Shown here one piece after another: positions 9,170 through 16,776 of a stretch of DNA of 64,000 nucleotides (position 1 is the stretch's first letter; every line of letters begins with the position of its first letter). The position numbers and the translations under genes were made by a program. This stretch comes from Schauerella fraxinea (lineage in GTDB: Bacteria; Pseudomonadota; Gammaproteobacteria; Burkholderiales; Burkholderiaceae_B): the NCBI GenBank assembly GCA_030849965.1, contig JAVDKL010000001.1, forward strand, positions 310,001-374,000, in the 5' to 3' direction. Under the pieces are notes generated by a model. That model saw only the letters and a list, made by a program, of their open reading frames with translations, did no database searches and had not been told where the DNA came from.

Positions 9170-10144
9170 ATGCTACGCCGAAATTTCGTCCGCTCCTTGG
9201 TTTTAGCTGGCTTGCTTGCCAGTCCATTCGCGCATGCTCATGCCGCTTGGCCCGATCGTCCGATACGCCTGATCGTGCCTTCGGCCGCCGGCGGATCGCC
9301 GGATATTCTGTGCCGTTATCTGGCGTCCGAACTTGGGAAGCGCCTGGGGCAACCGGTCGTGGTCGAAAACCGCCCGGGCGCCGCCGGCAATATCGGCATC
9401 CAGGCGGTGGCGCGGTCCGAGCCTGACGGCTACACGCTGGGTTACGGCAATATCGCCACGCTGGCGATCAACCGTGCGCTGTTCGCCGATCTGCCCTACA
9501 ACGTCGAGCGCGATCTGATCCCCCTGGTCGCCGCCACCACCACCTCCAATCTGCTCGTGGTCAATCGCGACCTGCCGGTCAAAAACGTGGCCGAACTCAT
9601 CGCGTACGCTAAAGCCCATCCCGGCAAGCTGACCATGGCATCGGCCGGCAACGGCACGACCAGCCATCTGGGTGGTGAGCTCTTCAAAACCACCGAGAAA
9701 ATCGACGTGCTGCACGTGCCGTATCGGGGCAGCCCGCAAGCGATCCAGGATGTGATCGGCGGCAGTGTGCAAATGATGTTCGACAACTTGCCGTCGATTC
9801 TGCCCAGCGTCAACGCCGGCAGTGTGCGGGCGCTCGCGGTGACGTCCTCTACGCGCAGCCCATTGTCGCCCACCGTGCCCACCATGCAGGAGGCGGGCGT
9901 GGCCGGCTATGAGATGCAAGCCTGGGGCGGTTTTGTCTTGCCCACGGGTACGCCCGAACCGGTCGTGCAGCGGCTGAATCAGGAATTCAACGCCATGCTG
10001 GCCGACGACGCTGTGAAAAAGAAACTCGGCGAGTTGGCATTCGACACCATCGGCGGCTCGCAGCAGGATTTCCGTGCGCTGATCGATCGCGAAACCCGCA
10101 AGTGGGCCGGCGTCGTGAAAGAAAGCGGCGCACGGATTGATTGA
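9170..10144 (+). CDS. Bug/TctC-family periplasmic solute-binding protein
   Basis: This 324-residue protein has a signal peptide (about 25 residues, ending HAHA before AWPDRP). The mature start WPDRPIRLIVP and the motifs AAGGSPDI and VENRPGAAG are those of the Bug (TctC-like) family, which binds small carboxylates and amino-acid derivatives with two ordered waters. No TctA/TctB membrane genes are nearby, which is common for the many orphan Bug genes in Alcaligenaceae. The D-aminoacylase gene 37 nt downstream suggests an N-acyl amino acid or related ligand, by inference. Confidence 0.88.
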   Translation: MLRRNFVRSLVLAGLLASPFAHAHAAWPDRPIRLIVPSAAGGSPDILCRYLASELGKRLGQPVVVENRPGAAGNIGIQAVARSEPDGYTLGYGNIATLAINRALFADLPYNVERDLIPLVAATTTSNLLVVNRDLPVKNVAELIAYAKAHPGKLTMASAGNGTTSHLGGELFKTTEKIDVLHVPYRGSPQAIQDVIGGSVQMMFDNLPSILPSVNAGSVRALAVTSSTRSPLSPTVPTMQEAGVAGYEMQAWGGFVLPTGTPEPVVQRLNQEFNAMLADDAVKKKLGELAFDTIGGSQQDFRALIDRETRKWAGVVKESGARID

Positions 10145-10181
10145 TCGACCAACACGCTTCAATACCAGGCACTGAGCGCTC

Positions 10182-11630
10182 ATGCTTTACGACCTTCTCC
10201 TTCTTGGCGGCACTGTGATCGACGGCAGTGGCGCACCGCGCGTGCAGGCTGACGTCGCCATACGCGACGGTCGTATCGCCGCAGTCGGCGATTTACGCGA
10301 GGCGCGGGCGCAGCGCACGCTCGATGTATCCGGCCTGATCGTGGCGCCCGGCTTTATCGATAGCCACGCGCATGACGATTTCGCCGTGCTGGAAACGCCG
10401 GCAATGCCATTCAAGGCGTTGCAGGGGGTGACGACCGTGGTCAACGGCAACTGCGGCTTGAGCCTGGCGCCCTTGGTCACCCAAGCGGATGTGCCGCCGC
10501 CGCTCAATCTGCTGGGCGATGCCTACCGTTATCCCACGTTTGCGGCCTACCGCGCGGCTATCGAAGCCGCCGATCCAGCCGTCAACGTGGTGGCGATGGT
10601 GGGCCATTCCACGTTGCGGGTGCGGCACATGGGTGCGTTGGATCGTGCTGCTACCCCCGTTGAAATCGCGGCGATGCGCGCCGATTTCGCGCAAGCGTTG
10701 GAAGAGGGCGCCGTCGGCCTTTCCACCGGTACGTTTTATCCACCGGCCGCCGCCGCGTCGGAAGCCGAAATCATCGCCGTCGCCGCGCCCCTGCGTGAAC
10801 GCGGTGGCGTGTATGCCACGCACATGCGCGACGAGGGCGACCAGATCGTGCCGGCCATCGAAGAATCGCTGCGCATCGGTGCGGCGCTCAGGGCGCCCGT
10901 CATCATCTCGCATCACAAGTTGGTGGGCCAGGCCAATCACGGGCGTTCGACCGAAACGCTTGCGTTGCTTAGCCAAGCCGCCAAGCATCAGGACCTGTGC
11001 CTGGACTGCTATCCGTATGCGGCATCGAGCACCATGCTGCGACCCGAACGCATTGCGCTGTGCGATCGCATCATGATCACCTGGTCGGCGCCGCACCCGG
11101 AGGTCAGCGGCCGCGACCTGCACGATATCGCCGTCGAGTGGGCCTGCACACCGCACGAGGCGGCCGTGCGGTTGCAGCCGGGCGGGGCGGTGTACTTCAT
11201 CATGTCGGAAGACGATGTGCAGCGCATTCTGGCCTTCCCCGACACCATGGTGGGATCCGACGGCCTGTCGAAAGATGCGCGCCCGCATCCCCGCTTGTGG
11301 GGCACGTTTCCGCGAGTGTTGGGCCACTACGCGCGCGATGTGGGGCTGTTCTCGCTGGAAACGGCCGTGCATAAAATGAGTGGCCTGACGGCGCTCAAAT
11401 TCGGATTGACGGATCGAGGCACCGTGCGCGCCGGCGCCATCGCCGATCTGGCGATCTTCGATGCGACGCTGGTGGCCAGCCCGGCCACCTTCGAGTCGCC
11501 GGCCGAGCCGCCAGTCGGCATCCGGCACGTGCTGCTGGGCGGCAAGCTCACGGTGGAAGACGGCGCGCTCACAGGTATACGCGGCGGGCGCTATCTTGCG
11601 TCATCGCTGGTGGCGGCCGCAGCCGGCTAG
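10182..11630 (+). CDS. N-acyl-D-amino-acid deacylase (D-aminoacylase, amidohydrolase superfamily)
   Basis: This 482-residue enzyme is predicted to hydrolyse N-acyl-D-amino acids to the D-amino acid and a carboxylate. Family marks are the H-x-H metal site (H62, H64 in SHAHDDFAV), HMRDEGD, ISHHK and the late DGLSKDARPHP block, which matches D-aminoacylases closely. It lies 37 nt after the Bug gene and the pair ends at a strong terminator, so binding protein and hydrolase appear to be one unit under the divergent LysR protein. The precise acyl group and amino acid cannot be read from sequence. Confidence 0.87.
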   Translation: MLYDLLLLGGTVIDGSGAPRVQADVAIRDGRIAAVGDLREARAQRTLDVSGLIVAPGFIDSHAHDDFAVLETPAMPFKALQGVTTVVNGNCGLSLAPLVTQADVPPPLNLLGDAYRYPTFAAYRAAIEAADPAVNVVAMVGHSTLRVRHMGALDRAATPVEIAAMRADFAQALEEGAVGLSTGTFYPPAAAASEAEIIAVAAPLRERGGVYATHMRDEGDQIVPAIEESLRIGAALRAPVIISHHKLVGQANHGRSTETLALLSQAAKHQDLCLDCYPYAASSTMLRPERIALCDRIMITWSAPHPEVSGRDLHDIAVEWACTPHEAAVRLQPGGAVYFIMSEDDVQRILAFPDTMVGSDGLSKDARPHPRLWGTFPRVLGHYARDVGLFSLETAVHKMSGLTALKFGLTDRGTVRAGAIADLAIFDATLVASPATFESPAEPPVGIRHVLLGGKLTVEDGALTGIRGGRYLASSLVAAAAG

Positions 11631-11634
11631 TGCC

Positions 11635-11659
11635 AAAGCGCCTTTCAGGCGCTTTTTTT
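11635..11659 (+). terminator. Intrinsic terminator after the D-aminoacylase gene
   Basis: An 8-bp stem AAAGCGCC/GGCGCTTT with a 5-nt loop is followed by seven T residues. It begins 5 nt after the deacylase stop codon and separates that operon from the kdp promoter region. Confidence 0.9.
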
Positions 11660-11667
11660 ATATCTTC

Positions 11668-11708
11668 TTTACGTCCACACCTCGAAGCTTTACGCGCCAT
11701 TTACGCGC
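11668..11708 (+). promoter_or_regulatory. Candidate KdpE operator: phased TTTACG repeats
   Basis: TTTACG occurs at 11668, 11689 and 11700. The last two sit in nine-base direct repeats (TTTACGCGC) 11 bp apart, and the first is 21 bp upstream, so all lie on one helix face. OmpR-family regulators such as KdpE bind direct repeats of this spacing. The first copy, with its T-rich flank, also resembles the E. coli KdpE site as I remember it. About 100 nt separate it from the first kdp start codon. Confidence 0.5.
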
Positions 11709-11804
11709 GTTTTTCTAAGCTCTCCGCTATGGGGTCATCGCGCGCATTTCAGTCGCGAGTCGGCCCGCGTTGTCTGCGGCAGGTATGCCGCGAGGAGAAG
11801 CACT

Positions 11805-11903
11805 GTGGATGTCATCTATGCCGTCGCGTTCGCGGCGATTGTTGCCGCAACGGTAGGGTTGGCGCGTTTCTGCGGCACCCTGGGTTCGGGAGCGCAATCA
11901 TGA
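11805..11903 (+). CDS. Small membrane peptide preceding KdpF
   Basis: A 32-residue frame starts with GTG, 7 nt after a near-ideal GAGGAG (11792-11797), and its TGA overlaps the kdpF ATG in an ATGA arrangement. The peptide (start MDVIYAVAFAAIVAATVGLA) has one hydrophobic stretch of about 18 residues and a short polar tail. The ribosome site, overlap and hydrophobicity argue that it is translated. It may be an extra small subunit or a leader peptide coupling translation to kdpF. No function is known to me. Confidence 0.62.
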   Translation: MDVIYAVAFAAIVAATVGLARFCGTLGSGAQS

Positions 11904-11989
11904 GCGGTCTGTATTGGTTGAGCGCCGTCGTCGCGGCCTGCCTGGTGGTCTACCTGGGCGTTGCGCTCTTCAAGCCGGAGAAGTTCTGA
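11900..11989 (+). CDS. kdpF: Potassium-transporting ATPase small subunit KdpF
   Basis: This 29-residue single-span membrane peptide (MSGLYWLSAVVAACLVVYLG...PEKF) is of normal KdpF length. It stabilises the KdpABC potassium pump in the inner membrane. Its ATG overlaps the preceding peptide's stop, and its own TGA overlaps the kdpA ATG by one base (TGATG), so all three are translationally coupled. Confidence 0.93.
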   Translation: MSGLYWLSAVVAACLVVYLGVALFKPEKF

Positions 11990-13785
11990 TGAATGCCGAA
12001 TTTATCGGGCTACTGGCGGTGTACCTGCTGGTGCTCTTTGCGATCGCACCCTTTCTGGGCCGCTACATCCGCATCGTGATGAGCGGCGAACGTTGTGCGT
12101 TGACGCGCTGGGGACAGCCGTTGGAGCGGGGGCTGTACAAACTTGCCGGCGTCAATCCCGGCGCCGAGATGGGCTGGAAGGCTTACGCCCTGGGCGTGAT
12201 TGCGTTGAACGCCATGGGCGCCGTGGCGCTCTATGCCTTGCAGCGCCTGCAGGGCGGGTTGCCGTTCAATCCCGCGGGCATGGCAGCCGTGTCGCCGGAT
12301 TCGGCGTTCAATACCGCGATCAGTTTCGTCGCCAATACCAATTGGCAAGGCTATAGCGGCGAAGCCACGATGAGCTATCTCACGCAGATGCTTGGGTTGA
12401 CGGTACAGAACTTCCTGTCCGCCGCCACCGGCATCGCGGTGCTGTTTGCGTTGGTGCGCGGATTGTCGCGGCATAGTGCCACCACCATCGGCAACGTGTG
12501 GACCGACATCGTGCGCAGCACGTTGTATGTGCTGCTGCCATTGTCATTCATCCTGGCGCTGGCGCTCGTCAGTCAGGGCGTCATCCAGAATCTATCCGGC
12601 TACCAGGACGTGCAGACGGTTCAGGCGCAAACCTACGACAAGCCGGTCGTCGACGCCGCGGGCGCGCCGGTACTGGACGCCGCAGGCAAACCCACGACCG
12701 TGGCCGAGACCACGCAAACGCAGACCATCGCGATGGGTCCGGTCGCTTCGCAGGAAGCGATCAAGATGCTGGGCACTAACGGCGGTGGCTTCTTCAATGC
12801 AAACTCGGCACATCCCTATGAAAATCCGACGGCATTGACCAACTTTCTGGAGATGCTGGCGATCTTCGCTATTCCCGCCGCGCTGTGCTTTGCCTTCGGC
12901 GAGATGGTCGGCAACCGGCGGCAAGGCATTGCCGTGCTGGCGGCCATGACGCTCCTGTTCTGCGTGTTTGCGATCGCCACGGCGCATTTCGAATCGCAGG
13001 CCAATCCGATGCTCGCGCAAACGGGCGTGGATGCCACGCATACGGCTCTGGCCCCCGGGGGCAATATGGAAGGCAAGGAGTCGCGCTTCGGCATCTCGGC
13101 CACGTCGTTGTTCGTCGCCATCACCACAGCTGCGTCGTGCGGCGCAGTCAACGGCATGCACGATTCGTTAACGGCCATGGGTGGACTGCCGCCGTTGCTG
13201 TTGATGCAGCTGGGCGAAGTCGTGTTTGGCGGTGTGGGCTCGGGCCTCTACGGCATGTTGGCGTTCGCGATACTTGGCGTGTTCATCGCCGGCTTGATGA
13301 TCGGGCGCACGCCTGAATATCTGGGCAAGAAGATCGAAGCCTTCGACATGAAGATGATCGCCATCGTGATTCTCGTCACGCCGCTGCTCGTGCTGTGCGG
13401 CACTGCACTCGCCGTTTCGCTCGCAGCAGGACAGGCGGGCATTCTCAACCCCGGCATGCATGGGTTCTCCGAAATTCTGTATGCCGTGTCGTCCGCGGCC
13501 AATAACAACGGCAGCGCGTTCGCAGGGCTGTCCGCCAACACGCCGTTCTACAACGTGCTGTTGGGCATTGCGATGTGGTTTGGCCGGTTCGCCGTGATCG
13601 TGGCGGTGCTGGCCATGGCGGGTTCGCTTGCCGCCAAGCCGCGCGTGGCGCCTGGGCCGGGCACGATGCCCACGGCCGGACCGCTCTTCGTCGTGTTGTT
13701 GATCGGTGCGGTGCTGCTGGTAGGTGCACTCACCTATGTGCCCGCGCTGGCGCTGGGTCCCGTTGCCGAACATCTGCAACCTTAA
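11989..13785 (+). CDS. kdpA: Potassium-transporting ATPase subunit A
   Basis: This 598-residue polytopic protein forms the potassium-selective channel-like subunit of the KdpFABC pump, related to Trk/HKT channels. The selectivity-loop glycine motifs are visible (for example GTNGGGFFNANSAHP and SSAANNNGSAFAG). The start is set by the one-base overlap with kdpF, although the reading frame is open upstream. Length and the order kdpF-A-B-C are standard. Confidence 0.95.
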   Translation: MNAEFIGLLAVYLLVLFAIAPFLGRYIRIVMSGERCALTRWGQPLERGLYKLAGVNPGAEMGWKAYALGVIALNAMGAVALYALQRLQGGLPFNPAGMAAVSPDSAFNTAISFVANTNWQGYSGEATMSYLTQMLGLTVQNFLSAATGIAVLFALVRGLSRHSATTIGNVWTDIVRSTLYVLLPLSFILALALVSQGVIQNLSGYQDVQTVQAQTYDKPVVDAAGAPVLDAAGKPTTVAETTQTQTIAMGPVASQEAIKMLGTNGGGFFNANSAHPYENPTALTNFLEMLAIFAIPAALCFAFGEMVGNRRQGIAVLAAMTLLFCVFAIATAHFESQANPMLAQTGVDATHTALAPGGNMEGKESRFGISATSLFVAITTAASCGAVNGMHDSLTAMGGLPPLLLMQLGEVVFGGVGSGLYGMLAFAILGVFIAGLMIGRTPEYLGKKIEAFDMKMIAIVILVTPLLVLCGTALAVSLAAGQAGILNPGMHGFSEILYAVSSAANNNGSAFAGLSANTPFYNVLLGIAMWFGRFAVIVAVLAMAGSLAAKPRVAPGPGTMPTAGPLFVVLLIGAVLLVGALTYVPALALGPVAEHLQP

Positions 13786-13795
13786 TTTCTAGGCA

Positions 13796-16027
13796 ATGAC
13801 CATCATGGCCAAATTCGAATCATCAGTGTCTTCATCTTCCGCGTCTGGCGCGCCGTCGACCCCGGCGGGTTCGCCTGCGCCGGCGTCGGATCGGCTTGAA
13901 ACCGCCGCTGCCACGTCTGCTGCGACGTCGTCTTCGGTCAAACCGGTGCGTCCGTCGTCCGGTGCCTTGCTCGTGCCGGCGCTGGTGGATAGCCTGCGCA
14001 AACTCTCGCCCGCAGCGCAGATCAAGAACCCCGTCATGTTCGTGGTCTATATCGGCAGCCTGCTCACGACCGTGCTGTGGATCATGGCGCTCAACGGCAC
14101 CGCCGACGCGCCCGCCGGCTTTATCCTCGCCATCACGGTGTGGTTGTGGTTTACGGTGCTATTCGCCAACTTTGCCGAGGCGCTCGCCGAAGGTCGCGGC
14201 AAGCAACAGGCGGCCGCCTTGCGCGGATTGCGCACCACGGTGGTGGCGCGGGTGCTGAAAGATTTCAAAACCGGCGACGCAGTAGCCGCCACGCCGGCTG
14301 CGTGGCGCGAACGCAGCGCGGCCCGCGCCTCGGGCGACCTGCGCCGCGGCAACGTGGTCCTGGTGGAAGCCGGCGACACGATCCCGGGCGACGGCATGGT
14401 GCTGGCCGGTGTGGCATCCGTAGACGAAAGCGCCATCACCGGCGAATCCGCGCCGGTCATTCGCGAATCCGGTGGCGATTTTTCTTCCGTGACGGGCGGC
14501 ACGCGCGTGCTTTCCGATTGGCTGTTCGTACAGATCGCCGCCGATCCGGGCGAGAGTTTTCTGGACCGCATGATCGGCATGGTCGAAGGGGCCAAACGCC
14601 AGAAGACGCCCAATGAGATCGCGCTGACGATTTTGCTGGTGGGGTTGACGATCGTGTTCCTGCTGGTCGTGATCACGCTCCTGCCGTTCTCGATCTTCTC
14701 GGTGGCGAGTGCGGGTGCCGGCGAAGCCGTATCGGTGACGGTGCTGGTGGCCTTGCTGGTGTGCCTGATTCCCACCACGATCGGCGGGCTCTTGTCGGCC
14801 ATCGGCGTGGCGGGCATGAGCCGCATGATGCAGGCGAATGTGATCGCGACTTCGGGCCGTGCCGTGGAAGCCGCGGGCGACGTGGATGTGCTGTTGCTCG
14901 ACAAAACCGGCACCATCACCTTTGGCAATCGCCAAGCCGCGACCTTCGTGCCCGCGCCCGGGGTGACCGTGCAGGGCTTGGCGCAGGCCGCACGTCTGGC
15001 GTCGCAAGCCGACGAAACGCCGGAAGGCCGCAGCATCGTGATGCTCGCCGATCGCGTGGATCAGGCGGGTAACGTGGCCATCGCGCCCGGTGCCATGTTC
15101 GTGGCCTTTACCGCGCAAACGCGGATGAGTGGCGTGGATGTGGGCAGCCGTCGCATTCGTAAAGGCTCGGTCGATGCGATCGAAGGCTGGGTGGGCACGC
15201 AGGGCGCAACGGTGCCCGAGGCCTGCCGTCGCGCGGCCGACGACGTGGCGCGCCGCGGGAGTACGCCATTGATGGTGAGCGACGACGATCGCGTTCTGGG
15301 CGTGATCGAACTCAAGGACATCGTCAAGCCCGACATCCAGGCGCGCTTTGGCGAGTTGCGCCGCATGGGCATCAAAACGGTGATGATCACGGGCGACAAC
15401 CGCCTGACAGCCGCCTCGATTGCAGCCGAAGCCGGGGTGGACGATTTCCTGGCTGAAGCGACCCCCGAAGCCAAGCTCAAATTGATTCGCACCTATCAGG
15501 CCGAAGGCCGCCTGGTGGCGATGACGGGCGACGGCACCAACGATGCGCCCGCCTTGGCGCAGGCGGATGTGGCCGTGGCGATGAACTCCGGTACGCAGGC
15601 CGCCAAAGAGGCCGGCAATATGGTGGATCTGGACTCCAATCCCACCAAGCTCATCGAGATCGTCGAGATCGGCAAGCAGATGCTGATGACGCGCGGTGCC
15701 TTGACGACCTTCAGCGTGGCCAACGACATCGCCAAGTACTTCGCGATTATTCCCGCCGCTTTCATCACGGTCTATCCGCAGTTGGGTCTGCTCAACATCA
15801 TGGGCCTGGCCACGCCCGCGTCGGCGATCTTGTCGGCCGTGATTTTCAATGCGCTCATCATCGTCGCACTGATCCCGCTGGCGTTGAAGGGGGTGCGTTA
15901 TCGGCCGCTTGGCGCGGCGGTGCTGCTGCGCCGCAACCTGCTCGTGTACGGCTTGGGCGGCCTGCTGGTGCCGTTCGCCGGCATCAAGATCATCGATCTG
16001 ATCCTCGTGGCCGGCGGTTGGGTGTGA
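13796..16027 (+). CDS. kdpB: Potassium-transporting ATPase ATP-binding subunit B
   Basis: This 743-residue P-type ATPase subunit energises potassium uptake. The phosphorylation motif DKTGTIT has its Asp at residue 369. The TGES actuator loop, the [13 protein letters not shown] hinge and multiple membrane spans are present. The first 45 residues are an unusual Ser/Ala/Pro-rich extension before the family-typical [14 protein letters not shown]. Two ATGs, 13796 and 13805, are possible; AGG at 13791 is better spaced for the second. Confidence 0.95.
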   Translation: MTIMAKFESSVSSSSASGAPSTPAGSPAPASDRLETAAATSAATSSSVKPVRPSSGALLVPALVDSLRKLSPAAQIKNPVMFVVYIGSLLTTVLWIMALNGTADAPAGFILAITVWLWFTVLFANFAEALAEGRGKQQAAALRGLRTTVVARVLKDFKTGDAVAATPAAWRERSAARASGDLRRGNVVLVEAGDTIPGDGMVLAGVASVDESAITGESAPVIRESGGDFSSVTGGTRVLSDWLFVQIAADPGESFLDRMIGMVEGAKRQKTPNEIALTILLVGLTIVFLLVVITLLPFSIFSVASAGAGEAVSVTVLVALLVCLIPTTIGGLLSAIGVAGMSRMMQANVIATSGRAVEAAGDVDVLLLDKTGTITFGNRQAATFVPAPGVTVQGLAQAARLASQADETPEGRSIVMLADRVDQAGNVAIAPGAMFVAFTAQTRMSGVDVGSRRIRKGSVDAIEGWVGTQGATVPEACRRAADDVARRGSTPLMVSDDDRVLGVIELKDIVKPDIQARFGELRRMGIKTVMITGDNRLTAASIAAEAGVDDFLAEATPEAKLKLIRTYQAEGRLVAMTGDGTNDAPALAQADVAVAMNSGTQAAKEAGNMVDLDSNPTKLIEIVEIGKQMLMTRGALTTFSVANDIAKYFAIIPAAFITVYPQLGLLNIMGLATPASAILSAVIFNALIIVALIPLALKGVRYRPLGAAVLLRRNLLVYGLGGLLVPFAGIKIIDLILVAGGWV

Positions 16028-16128
16028 TGCGGGGCGGCTCGTCCTCCACCATGCATCTCGTTCGTTAATCGTTTTCACCGTTTGGCGCCGCATGCGTCAA
16101 ACGGGTTTTACCGACTTTGGAGTTCCTC

Positions 16129-16743
16129 ATGGCTATCTCGACCGCTATTGATTCACCCCCCCGCGCCGCTATTTTCCGGCCCGCACTGGTTTGCCTCGTT
16201 GCGCTCTCGGTACTGACGGGGCTGCTTTATCCGTTGGCGACCACCGGCGTGGCCTCGCTGGCTTTCCCGCAACAGAGCACCGGTTCGCTGATCGAGCGCA
16301 ACGGCGTCGTCGTGGGCTCGTCGTTGATCGGGCAGGCATTCAGCACGCCCGACTATTTCTGGAGCCGGCCGTCGGCCACGGCACCGATGGCGTACAACGC
16401 GGCCGCGTCCGGCGGGTCCAATCTGGGCCCCAGCAATCCGGTACTGGCGCAGGCCGTGCAAGCGCGCGTGGCCGCGTTGCGCGCGGCCGACCCCGGCAAT
16501 CTTGCGCCGATTCCGGTCGATTTGATTGCGGCGTCGGCCAGTGGCCTCGATCCGCATATCAGCCCGGCGGCGGCGCAGTTCCAGGCCGCCCGTGTGGCCC
16601 GCGCACGTGGGCTGCCGCTCACCGACGTGCAAAACGCCATTGCCGCGCACACCGAAACGCCATTGCTGGCTATATTGGGCGAGCCCACGGCAAATGTGTT
16701 GACGCTGAATCTGGCGTTGGACCGCATGGCACCGCCCAAGTAA
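16129..16743 (+). CDS. kdpC: Potassium-transporting ATPase subunit C
   Basis: This 204-residue protein has one N-terminal membrane span and a periplasmic domain with the KdpC motifs GSSLIGQ, YFWSRPSA and SNLGPSNP. It assists assembly and potassium affinity of the Kdp pump. The ATG at 16129 is 6 nt after GGAG; the frame is open to a TTG at 16117, which is less likely. About 100 nt separate it from kdpB and include a 7-bp hairpin (CCGTTTG/CAAACGG). Confidence 0.94.
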   Translation: MAISTAIDSPPRAAIFRPALVCLVALSVLTGLLYPLATTGVASLAFPQQSTGSLIERNGVVVGSSLIGQAFSTPDYFWSRPSATAPMAYNAAASGGSNLGPSNPVLAQAVQARVAALRAADPGNLAPIPVDLIAASASGLDPHISPAAAQFQAARVARARGLPLTDVQNAIAAHTETPLLAILGEPTANVLTLNLALDRMAPPK

Positions 16744-16776
16744 TGGCTTTTTCACTTATCAGCACATCCGCCGCCG

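Noticed and set aside
14159-16093. A 644-residue minus-strand frame across kdpB
   Set aside because: KdpB motifs are intact on the other strand; this frame is His/Arg-rich shadow.
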